A stretch of DNA of 6,018 nucleotides from NCBI GenBank assembly GCA_026983935.1, contig JALSTC010000842.1:1-6018 (forward strand), read 5' to 3'. The notes under the pieces were generated by a model, which worked only from the letters and a program-made list of their open reading frames with translations, ran no database searches and was not told where the DNA came from. Shown here piece by piece: positions 1-6,018 of this stretch. This stretch comes from Ardenticatenia bacterium. Lineage in GTDB: Bacteria > Chloroflexota > Anaerolineae > Aggregatilineales > Ch27. Position 1 is the stretch's first letter, and each line of letters begins with the position of its first letter. Position numbers and translations under genes: made by a program.

Positions 1-576
1 AAATGCAGGCCGCCGCCTCGCCAGGCGAAACATGCCCGCCGTCCAGAAGTTCGAACCCGGCCCGTAAACCATGCCGGGCCGGATCACGGCGGCCTCAAAG
101 CCCCCCTCTGCTGCCCGCTGCCAGAGAAGACGCTCCCCCAGCGCTTTGCTCTGGCCGTAGTACTCGCTGCCGGGACACAGCGGCACATCTTCGGTAATCA
201 CATCCGGCACGTGGTAGCCATATACAGCGATGGTGCTGACATGCACAATCCGCCGGACTCCGGCCTCAGCAGCCGCGGTCAGCAGCCGATCCACACCGCC
301 GACGTTGATCGCATACTGCACCGCCGCCGGGCCGCCCATCGCTGCTGCCACGTGGAAAACCACCTCAACGCCCGCCACTGCACGCCGCAGCGAGTCGGCA
401 TCCAGCAGATTCCCGGTCACCACTTCCGCGCCCAGATGTGCGATGCGTGTGCCTTTCTCCGCCGAACGCACCAGCCCCCGAACATGCACATTCATCGTCA
501 GCAGACGCTCCACCAGCGCCCCGCCGATAAAGCCGCTTGCTCCGGTGACCAGCACTCCCTTTCCCGTCAGTGTCAT
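1..576 (-). CDS. NAD(P)-dependent epimerase/dehydratase, extended SDR family (3' end cut by window edge)
   Basis: The 192 visible residues form the N-terminal Rossmann domain of an extended short-chain dehydrogenase/reductase. The nucleotide-binding motif TGASGFIGG lies at residues 11-19. An acidic residue ending a strand (GNLLDAD, about 55-61), the HVAAAMG stretch after strand 4 (75-81), the VHVSTIAVYG strand with Ser/Thr at 114-115, and the catalytic YYGQSK (Tyr140, Lys144) follow in family order. RPGMVYGPG near residue 170 is the usual segment before the substrate domain. Family members are about 310-340 residues, so roughly the last 40% (the substrate-binding lobe) lies beyond the left edge. 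Substrate is therefore unknown: sugar-nucleotide epimerase, 3-beta-HSD-like or dihydroflavonol-reductase-like are all possible. Two ATG codons sit in tandem at 579 and 576; AGAGG at 580-584 touches the first and is 3 bases from the second, so 576 is preferred, though both spacings are short. The gene follows the GH5-like lipoprotein by about 38 bases on the same strand, consistent with cotranscription. Frame is open to base 1. Confidence 0.92.
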   Translation of the reverse strand, partial: MTLTGKGVLVTGASGFIGGALVERLLTMNVHVRGLVRSAEKGTRIAHLGAEVVTGNLLDADSLRRAVAGVEVVFHVAAAMGGPAAVQYAINVGGVDRLLTAAAEAGVRRIVHVSTIAVYGYHVPDVITEDVPLCPGSEYYGQSKALGERLLWQRAAEGGFEAAVIRPGMVYGPGSNFWTAGMFRLARRRPAF

Positions 577-614
577 CATCCTCTTTCGGATCACTACGGC
601 CTGGCCGCTGCCCC

Positions 615-2054
615 TCACGGCTGCCGGTAGGCACTCTGTGCCAGTACGCGGACCACACTCAGCGCCATCTTGGGCGTGTAATCCCCATTCCACAGGCCGA
701 AGTGCAGTTCCGGCCCATCCGCAGCGGGGCATGCCGGTGGATCACAGGCCACCGCTGGTGGGAAATCAAAAGCCGTCCAGATTAACCACCCGGCCAGCCC
801 ATCGTATTCGGCAGCCTGAATCGCCTCGCGCAGCAGGCGGCCCTGCGCCACTTCGTCCATGAGATATGTGCTGTAGCCCACCTCTTCCAGCACAATCGGC
901 TTGTCCGTATAGCCGCGCAGCGCAAGGACGCGCTCGCGCAGGCGCTGCGCTTCTTCCCAATGATGAAAACTGACAAAATCTACATAGGGGATCGTTGCTT
1001 CGGCGTCCCGCAGCCAGCCTGCGGTGATCAGGTGGCGCTCATCGTGCGCCCGCACCAGAGCCGCCGTTTCCCCCAGCCAGTTCAGCACGTCGTCCCGTGC
1101 AAAACCGCCGCCCAGATCACCCACCGGCCAGTAGTCTACATCCCCTTCATTGCGCAGGTCCCAGGCAAGTATCGCCGCTTCATCGCGATAGCGCTCGACC
1201 AGAAAGGTGATCTGGGCGATGGAGTGCTCAGGGGCCGTATACAGCGGATACGCGGTCAGATCAGGCAGATCGTTGAGCGTCAGGATCAGTCGCAAGCCCA
1301 GTTCCGCAGCCATATGGACAGTCGCATCCAGGCGCTCGAATGCCTCCGGCACAGGCACCGCTCCGCTGCCGGGGCAGGTGAAAAGCGCCTCGTGCCAGAG
1401 GAACAGCCGCAGGGTGTTAAATCCCGTGTCCTGCAGCAGCGCCAGCTCGAAGCGCACTTCTTCCAGATTCGCTTCCGTCAAAAAGCGCCGCCAGGGATAG
1501 CGCAGCGGATAGTAGTTGACACCGCGCACGAGGAAAAGCTCATCCCCGACCTGAAAACGATCGCTCGCCACCGTCACGAACGCATCCACGTCAGATGGTT
1601 CATAAGGTGGAAGCGCCGCCATCGCAGCATCAATATCTGCCGCCGAACATGCTGCAAGCGGCTGTGGCGTGAAAACGCCCAGAGCACGGAGGGCTTCCAT
1701 TGCCTCCACGCCGTCCGGATTCAGCGTCAGCGCAGCCTCATACTGGCCGACTGCCTCCGCCGTCAGCCCGGCATCCGCCAATGCACGACCATAATTATAA
1801 TGGGCGACATACAGCTTGAAGGTAGCCGGTTGGCCATCAGCACAGGCCTCGTCAAGCCCGGCCAGCGCTTCCAGCGCATGAATGGCCCGCGGCCAGTCCC
1901 GTCCCCAGGCAGCATCCACCGCAGCACACAGCACTTCTGGATTCGAACTATCCAGCGTGGGGATGGCCGTGACCGGCGTCAGGCCAGGGGAAAGGGGCGG
2001 CGCTGCCGTGCAGGCTGCCAGCAGGAGCACCAGAGTCAGGACAGCCCGGCGCAC
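615..2054 (-). CDS. Lipoprotein with TPR-like region and GH5-like (cellulase superfamily) glycoside hydrolase domain
   Basis: A predicted 479-residue secreted lipoprotein. Residues 1-15 are a short signal peptide: two Arg, a hydrophobic run, then lipobox LAAC with Cys15, followed by a Pro/Thr-rich linker. Residues about 41-126 are helical and resemble one or two TPR units (YNYGRALADAGLTAEAVGQY and ALTLNP). From about 170 a TIM-barrel of the GH5/cellulase clan begins with LVRGVNYYP (about 175-183). It shows an Arg-bearing strand 2 (NTLRLFLWHE, Arg216), acid/base Asn302-Glu303 in WDLRNEGD, His364-His365-Trp366 where GH5 has HxY, the likely nucleophile Glu391 (LEEVG, adjacent Glu390), and strand 8 GWLIWTAFDF (Trp423, Trp426). 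Both catalytic Glu are present, so an active retaining beta-glycosidase is likely; beta-mannan, beta-glucan or another substrate cannot be chosen from sequence. The open frame extends upstream to an ATG at 2204, but that would overlap the ThrB-like gene by 140 bases and bury the signal peptide about 50 residues in. GTG at 2054 has GAGG 8 bases upstream; GTG at 2060 is an alternative. Confidence 0.85.
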   Translation of the reverse strand: MRRAVLTLVLLLAACTAAPPLSPGLTPVTAIPTLDSSNPEVLCAAVDAAWGRDWPRAIHALEALAGLDEACADGQPATFKLYVAHYNYGRALADAGLTAEAVGQYEAALTLNPDGVEAMEALRALGVFTPQPLAACSAADIDAAMAALPPYEPSDVDAFVTVASDRFQVGDELFLVRGVNYYPLRYPWRRFLTEANLEEVRFELALLQDTGFNTLRLFLWHEALFTCPGSGAVPVPEAFERLDATVHMAAELGLRLILTLNDLPDLTAYPLYTAPEHSIAQITFLVERYRDEAAILAWDLRNEGDVDYWPVGDLGGGFARDDVLNWLGETAALVRAHDERHLITAGWLRDAEATIPYVDFVSFHHWEEAQRLRERVLALRGYTDKPIVLEEVGYSTYLMDEVAQGRLLREAIQAAEYDGLAGWLIWTAFDFPPAVACDPPACPAADGPELHFGLWNGDYTPKMALSVVRVLAQSAYRQP

Positions 2055-2060
2055 GCACAC

Positions 2061-2067
2061 CGCCTCA
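2061..2067 (-). promoter_or_regulatory. Ribosome binding site deciding the GTG start of the lipoprotein gene
   Basis: Reading the minus strand, the ThrB-like stop codon TGA (2067-2065) runs directly into GGCG, making TGAGGCG. Its GAGG core (2066-2063) is 8 bases from GTG at 2054 and only 2 bases from GTG at 2060. The site thus favours 2054 and overlaps the preceding stop codon, an arrangement typical of translational coupling. Sequence match is seen directly; coupling is inferred. Confidence 0.55.
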
Positions 2068-2985
2068 TCCAGGCAGGGTCTCGGCGGCAGTGACCACCAC
2101 ACCCTGGGTATCCACCGGCAAAGTCCATGAACGGGCCGACACGCCGTGTCGGCCAAATGCTGCTTCGACCGCCGCAGCAATACGCCGATGATTGAAGCGG
2201 GCAAAGATCAACAGGGCGGGGCCTTCGCCGCTGATCGTCACACCATCCGCCCCCATCGTCCGCGCCGCTGCCACCGCTGCATCAAAGCCAGTAATCGCTT
2301 TACTGAAGGACGGACGCAGCAGACGATCATCCAGGGCCTGCACAAGAAGGCCCGCATCACCAGCCCGCAGTGCTTCGGTTACAAGAGGGACACGTCCCAG
2401 ATTATAAATCGCGTCGGTAAGCGCAACTGTCTTCGAGCGAGCAGGCTGTGCAGAGTCATAATCAAGGATTTCCGGCACAACAACGACCACTTTGGGCGGC
2501 GCGGCCATCTCGATCCGGCGGTAAAGCGCCCGGCCATCATCAGCAGCGGAGATGGTCAGGCCGCCCAGCATGGCGGCAATGACGCCATCTGGCCGCCCGA
2601 TGATTTCCATCCCCATCGCAATCAACTCATCACGGCTGAGCGGTGTTCCCATCAGGCTGTTGGCTCCCACCAGCCCGGCAACGGTCATCGCTGCCTCCGC
2701 GCCCAGTCCTACCTGGAGCGGAATGGCGCTGCGGACGTTGACGCGCAGTCCCAGCGGCGCGTCTTCCAACCGCTGAAAGACACGCACTGCCGCGTACATG
2801 ACCGGATGCTCACAATCCGGCGGCAGCAGGGCATGCCCTTCCCCCCCGGATTCGATCACCAGCCGGGTATCACTGCGTTCAATGAGGGTCGCTGTCACAT
2901 GCATGCCCAGCGCCAATGCCAGGCTCTCAATGCCAGGGCCGAGGTTGGTGCTCACCGCCGGGACGGTTATCTTCGCTTTGCGCAT
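2065..2985 (-). CDS. thrB: Homoserine kinase (ThrB)-like GHMP-family protein with altered active-site motifs
   Basis: A 306-residue protein of normal ThrB length. Landmarks occur in the homoserine kinase order: an N-terminal strand with VSTNLGPGIESLALALG (11-27; family norm SANLGPGFDSLGLAL), motif 2 IPLQVGLGAEAA (88-99; norm GLGSSAA), GRPDGVIAAMLGGL (130-143; norm GHPDNVAPALLGG), PARSKTVALTDAIYNLGR (181-198; norm ARxxLP...), DRLLRPSFSKAITG (220-233) and SGEGPAL (252-258; norm SGAGPT). ThrB transfers phosphate from ATP to L-homoserine in threonine synthesis. Here the two motif-2 serines are Ala96-Glu97, the motif-1 Asp is Glu20, the HPDN His and Asn are Arg131 and Gly134, and motif 3 carries Glu254. 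The fold assignment is solid; homoserine kinase activity is doubtful, and the symbol marks only the nearest family. No hom or thrC is adjacent. ATG at 2985 is the only start available, since an in-frame TAA lies two codons upstream. No good ribosome site is seen, so translation may depend on the kinase gene ending 19 bases before. Confidence 0.85.
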   Translation of the reverse strand: MRKAKITVPAVSTNLGPGIESLALALGMHVTATLIERSDTRLVIESGGEGHALLPPDCEHPVMYAAVRVFQRLEDAPLGLRVNVRSAIPLQVGLGAEAAMTVAGLVGANSLMGTPLSRDELIAMGMEIIGRPDGVIAAMLGGLTISAADDGRALYRRIEMAAPPKVVVVVPEILDYDSAQPARSKTVALTDAIYNLGRVPLVTEALRAGDAGLLVQALDDRLLRPSFSKAITGFDAAVAAARTMGADGVTISGEGPALLIFARFNHRRIAAAVEAAFGRHGVSARSWTLPVDTQGVVVTAAETLPG

Positions 2986-3004
2986 GGATTATCTTTTGCC
3001 ATCG

Positions 3005-4039
3005 TTAAAGCGCCTCGGCCAGCGGCAGCACAAACGTAAATATGCTGCCCTCGCCATAAGTGCTTTCCACCCAGATTTTCCCGCCGTGCCGTAGCACAAT
3101 CGTGCGGGCCATCGTCAGACCCAACCCTCCGCCGGGCAGATTCCGCACATAGTCGTCATTGGAACGATACATGCGATCGAAGATTTTCTCCAGTTCTCCC
3201 GGCATAATACCAATGCCCTGGTCAGCCACGCTGCAAAACACCTGCTCGGCATCCTGCCAGGAATGAATCGCCACCGTTTGCTCTTCCCGCGAATACAGGA
3301 TGGCGTTATGCAGCAGATGATACACCACCTGCTGCAGACGCAGCGGATCCCCCATGACCACGGGCATCGGGTCCTGCGTGGAGACGGCAATGCTCACGCG
3401 GCGCACTCGCGCAAACGACGTCAGCTCGTCCACCACGTTATTGATGATTTTGCTCAACTGCACGGGCACATGCTGGAGCGGCATCCCGGCCTCAATCCAC
3501 GCCAGGTCAACCAGCGTCTCCAGCAAATCATAGAGCTTCCGCGACGTCTGGCGAATGCGCGTCAAAAAACGCTGCTGCTGATCGTTCACCTCGCCAAATT
3601 TGGCGACCAGATCAGCGAAGCCATCCAGTGCGGAGACCGGATTGCGCAGATCGTGGGCAATGGTGCGTCCCAGCGCCTCACGTCGGGAATCCAGATCGCG
3701 CCGTTCGGTCACGTCCTGTAAGACGACCATCCGCCCGCCGTCAGGAAAGGTCATGCCAAAACCGACCGCCAGCCGCTGTTCCGGCAGCCGGACGTCAGAC
3801 GTGATTTCATCATGCAGCGTCAACAGGTTGAGCAGCCTGTGATTCTGTGGGAACAACTCGGTGGGCTTTTTCCCCAGGCATTCCTCCGGGGTGACGCGCA
3901 GCATGGCTGCTGCCGCCGGATTCATCCGATCGATGTATCCCTCAGCATCCAGCGTGATCAGGCCGTCCGATGTCATTCGGAACAGGCAGTCATAACGCGC
4001 CTGAACGGCGGTCTGGCTCATGATCTCATGCGTGCTCAT
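3005..4039 (-). CDS. Soluble PAS-domain sensor histidine kinase (HisKA/HATPase_c)
   Basis: A 344-residue two-component sensor kinase. Residues about 14-113 form a PAS domain: ARYDCLFRMTSDGLITLDAEG at its start, DRMNPAAAAMLRVTPEECLG in the middle, and a PAC-type end VVLQDVTERR (105-114). The DHp helix carries the H-box TIAHDLRNPVSALDGF with phospho-acceptor His129. The ATPase domain has N-box HLLHNAILYS (Asn245; Leu replaces the frequent Lys/Arg three residues on), D-box DQGIGI (273-278), F-box EKIFDRMYR (284-292), G2 box GGGLGL (303-308) and the usual terminal strand EGSIFTFVLPL. All core catalytic residues are present, so autokinase activity is expected. There is no transmembrane segment or signal peptide, hence a cytosolic sensor; the ligand or redox input of the PAS domain is unknown. 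No response regulator occurs in the window. ATG at 4039 is preceded in frame by TGA at 4048-4046 and is the longest start; ATG at 4021 (Met7) is an alternative. The gene starts 39 bases after the upstream glycosidase. Confidence 0.95.
   Translation of the reverse strand: MSTHEIMSQTAVQARYDCLFRMTSDGLITLDAEGYIDRMNPAAAAMLRVTPEECLGKKPTELFPQNHRLLNLLTLHDEITSDVRLPEQRLAVGFGMTFPDGGRMVVLQDVTERRDLDSRREALGRTIAHDLRNPVSALDGFADLVAKFGEVNDQQQRFLTRIRQTSRKLYDLLETLVDLAWIEAGMPLQHVPVQLSKIINNVVDELTSFARVRRVSIAVSTQDPMPVVMGDPLRLQQVVYHLLHNAILYSREEQTVAIHSWQDAEQVFCSVADQGIGIMPGELEKIFDRMYRSNDDYVRNLPGGGLGLTMARTIVLRHGGKIWVESTYGEGSIFTFVLPLAEAL
3591..3606. repeat. 16-base perfect palindrome inside the histidine kinase gene
   Basis: TCGCCAAATTTGGCGA reads identically on both strands. 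It falls within the DHp-domain codons for the stretch VAKFGEV just after the H-box. It has the shape of a dimeric regulator half-site pair without spacer, but it is internal to a coding region and no second copy was noticed in the window, so it may be chance. Confidence 0.4.
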
Positions 4040-4078
4040 CCGGGTTCATCATCCATCCGCTGGCGGTGGCTCACACAG

Positions 4079-6018
4079 TTACGACGACGAATCTTCCCTG
4101 ACCTGAATTTTCACCCTTCTCGTCCTACCGGGCGGACGAACGCCCGGCGGCTTGCCCGGCGGCTGATAGGGCGGGATGACCTGATCGGCGGTTTCAGGAG
4201 CAGTCGGGTCGGTGATGGCCCGCCACTTCGGGCTGCGCACCCGTTTCTGGTAGCCAGTGGGAAATGTGATCCTCGCCCCTTTAGCGCCGCGCTCGATCGT
4301 CACGCCGAGATGCTGGACTTTCACCGACCAGGGCAGCGCATATTTGCCGCCGATCCAGACCTTGCGCGGTGAAATAATGCGGAAACCCATCAACCGCCAG
4401 AGCAGATGCAGCGGCACCACGCCCCACAGGTAATCCTTCTCGCCCAGTCCCTCCAGCACATCGCTGTTATAGGCTTCACGCAGCGCCTTATCCGTCCGCA
4501 GCGTGTGTATCTGCGCGGTCATGATGCGGCTCAACAGCTCGGCTGCCAGATCGGGCCGCCCGGCATCAATCAGGCCCTCCCCCAGCATCTGATTCCACAT
4601 CATCCAGACACCGCCGCTGCCATCGCGATTGGTCGGGTCATAGGCCGGGTCAAGGGCGGAACAGTTGGGAATGCCATAGGGCCGCCAGTAGCGCTCCGGA
4701 TCGGTGATGGTGTTGATCAGCGCTTCAACGCGCGCCGGGTCATCCAGCCCGGCCCAGAGCGGCAACAGCAGCGTCTGATCCTGCCGCGTCCAGTCCACGC
4801 TGCTCACTTCCACCGCATACACACGGCTCAACCCCGCCGGTGTTGCGCGATCCAGGCGGCTGTAAACATGGGATGTCGTCGTCACGCCCATGCCGCGATA
4901 CCAGTAAAACGCCGCAGGGGGCAGTTCCTCCCGCAGCGGACTGCCATCCGCGTCCAGCCCTTCCAGCGTTACGTGCACGTTAGGACGGTGATCACGCCCG
5001 CCCCTCACCCGCACGATCAGGCGATTGGGTGGATCAAGCTCCCGGGATGGCACGAGAATCTCGTCGCCGCTGCCTTCGGCAATCAGGCCGCCCCTCGTGG
5101 TGATGTGTGTATCACGGTCGCGATAATGGAAACTGCCCGTCTGGTCATTCCACATTTCGGCCAGATGCGCCCGCAGTCTGTCTAACCGCTCCTGTATGGG
5201 GGGCTTCGCCTTACGCTCATGGAGCACGTCGGCCATACGCAGCAGCGTGCGGGCCTCGCGGATGAGATAGGCGGCAAGATCGGGGGATTCCGCCTTGGTG
5301 ATGTCTGCATTCTGCGCCCAGCGGCGGTACAGCACAAAGCTGGGATTGTCGTCAAAAGCACTCTGAATCGTGCTTGACCACTCCGGCAGCCCATCGCCAT
5401 CGCGATCCATATCAGGCTGGAACCAGCGGTGGAAAAATCGCTCCAGCACGGGGAAGGCCTCTGCCAGAAAACCGCGATCTTCCGTGTACTTGAAGACATC
5501 CCATGTGATCGAGGCCAGCAGCGGAATGCTGAGGTCTCCGTGCCGCTGACCGGCAAGCCCCGGCTTCCAGTCAATAAAGCCATCTGCCCCGCTGACGGCA
5601 AGATAATTGCGGATGATTCCTTTCGCCAGTTCGGGAGCGGCAGGGGCAACAGCCGGGACGGCAACATAGGCCTCGGTCGCCACCTGTCCGTTCCACAGCC
5701 AGTTGTGGTCGCTGCCATCGCCGCGCGGACTGAAGCCGTACCAGGGCAGCCGGGCGAATACGAACGAGGGGTGCGGCAGGTGGCCCGTCGGCCCAACAAA
5801 GCAGCCAAGCAGCACTTTGTAGCTGAAGGCAATCGCCGCATCGCGATCTCTGTCGCCGGTTTCGATGGTCGGCACCGCGGCGTTGATCTCCCGCAGCCGC
5901 CTCAGGTGTGCAGCCCAATCTTCCCGATCCAGCCAGTGCGACGCCAGCGCCAGCGATTCCGCTCTGGAAGACCGCCCGGCATGAACCCAGCGCACGGTGG
6001 CCCGCCCCCCTGCCGGAA
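4079..6018 (-). CDS. GH63/MGH1-like glycoside hydrolase, C-terminal (alpha/alpha)6-barrel part (5' end cut by window edge)
   Basis: The frame is open to the right edge; GTG at 5995 is internal, since 7 further codons without a stop lie upstream. Residues here are numbered from that GTG (638 to the stop). The protein resembles the GH63/GH37 clan, as in mannosylglycerate/glucosylglycerate hydrolases and YgjK-type glucosidases. Supporting stretches are LPWYGFSPRG and HNWLWNGQVATEAY (83-110), the Asp-rich DMDRDGDGLPEW (195-206), STIQSAFDDNPS (208-219) aligned with the clan motif SGxDNSP so that Asp215 is the probable general acid, GSGGVWMMWNQMLGEGL (459-475), and LREAYNSD (505-512) with Glu507 as probable general base. 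GLGEKDYLWG and a final beta-rich region follow. Residues about 296-400 look beta-rich and interrupt the helical barrel. The C-terminus (about 597-638) is a Pro/Gly/Arg-rich tail. An N-terminal beta-sandwich domain, usual in the family, presumably lies beyond the edge; a signal peptide cannot be judged. The alpha-linked substrate is not determinable; amylo-alpha-1,6-glucosidase-type annotation is an alternative. Confidence 0.8.
   Translation of the reverse strand, partial: PAGGRATVRWVHAGRSSRAESLALASHWLDREDWAAHLRRLREINAAVPTIETGDRDRDAAIAFSYKVLLGCFVGPTGHLPHPSFVFARLPWYGFSPRGDGSDHNWLWNGQVATEAYVAVPAVAPAAPELAKGIIRNYLAVSGADGFIDWKPGLAGQRHGDLSIPLLASITWDVFKYTEDRGFLAEAFPVLERFFHRWFQPDMDRDGDGLPEWSSTIQSAFDDNPSFVLYRRWAQNADITKAESPDLAAYLIREARTLLRMADVLHERKAKPPIQERLDRLRAHLAEMWNDQTGSFHYRDRDTHITTRGGLIAEGSGDEILVPSRELDPPNRLIVRVRGGRDHRPNVHVTLEGLDADGSPLREELPPAAFYWYRGMGVTTTSHVYSRLDRATPAGLSRVYAVEVSSVDWTRQDQTLLLPLWAGLDDPARVEALINTITDPERYWRPYGIPNCSALDPAYDPTNRDGSGGVWMMWNQMLGEGLIDAGRPDLAAELLSRIMTAQIHTLRTDKALREAYNSDVLEGLGEKDYLWGVVPLHLLWRLMGFRIISPRKVWIGGKYALPWSVKVQHLGVTIERGAKGARITFPTGYQKRVRSPKWRAITDPTAPETADQVIPPYQPPGKPPGVRPPGRTRRVKIQVREDSSS

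Noticed and set aside
580..614. Possible hairpin (CGGCC-A-GGCCG) between lipoprotein and epimerase genes
   Set aside because: The loop is one base and no T-run follows on the minus strand, so it does not qualify as a terminator.
960..2093. Long plus-strand open frame of 377 codons opposite the lipoprotein gene
   Set aside because: Its translation is rich in Arg, Gln, His and Ile in no recognisable family pattern, and it lies antisense to a gene with clear catalytic motifs; it is a GC-rich shadow frame.
2065..2985. ThrB-like gene as a decaying pseudogene
   Set aside because: The frame is full length with intact glycines, hydrophobic pattern and normal codon use; the changes are confined to active-site positions, which does not look like random decay.
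2146..3039. Plus-strand open frame of 297 codons opposite the ThrB-like gene
   Set aside because: No domain or motif, His/Arg-rich composition, and it is antisense to an intact GHMP-family gene.
4036..4056. Six-codon mini-ORF (MDDEPG) whose stop overlaps the kinase start as ATGA
   Set aside because: No convincing ribosome site and too short to distinguish from chance; no attenuation-like structure around it.
4406..5185. Plus-strand open frame of 259 codons opposite the glycosidase
   Set aside because: Low-information Gln/His/Arg-rich translation without motifs; explained by codon bias of the opposite strand.

Overview
The window is a GC-rich (about 60% by eye) bacterial chromosomal segment. 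All five recognisable genes lie head to tail on the minus strand, with only 10 to 39 bases between them. The gene types (a GH63/MGH1-like glycosidase, a soluble PAS histidine kinase, a ThrB-like GHMP protein, a lipoprotein joining TPR-like helices to a GH5-like barrel, and an extended SDR epimerase) and the protein style suggest a Chloroflexota bacterium, perhaps of the Anaerolineae. That placement is an inference from style, not from a marker gene.

In the direction of transcription (right to left) the layout is as follows. 6018-4079 holds the C-terminal part of a large glycoside hydrolase with an (alpha/alpha)6 barrel; its start lies beyond the right edge. 4039-3005 is a PAS-HisKA-HATPase sensor kinase without membrane segments. 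2985-2065 is a GHMP kinase of the homoserine kinase (ThrB) family whose phosphate-binding and substrate motifs are altered at several normally conserved positions. 2054-615 is a lipoprotein with a helical TPR-like region and a GH5/cellulase-superfamily domain, best started at a GTG just after the ThrB-like stop codon. 576-1 is the N-terminal Rossmann part of an NAD(P)-dependent epimerase/dehydratase cut by the left edge.

The spacing suggests one transcript. Two carbohydrate-active enzymes and a possible sugar-nucleotide epimerase hint at a glycan or compatible-solute theme, but the kinase and the ThrB-like protein do not fit an obvious single pathway, and no threonine-pathway partner (hom, thrC) is present. 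No promoter, terminator, RNA gene, mobile element or CRISPR array is visible, and no gene-free stretch exceeds 40 bases.

The most interesting item is the ThrB-like protein. The fold landmarks are intact, but the serines of the P-loop-like motif are replaced by Ala-Glu, and the usual His and Asn of the HPDN motif are replaced by Arg and Gly. It may be a paralogue that no longer phosphorylates homoserine.
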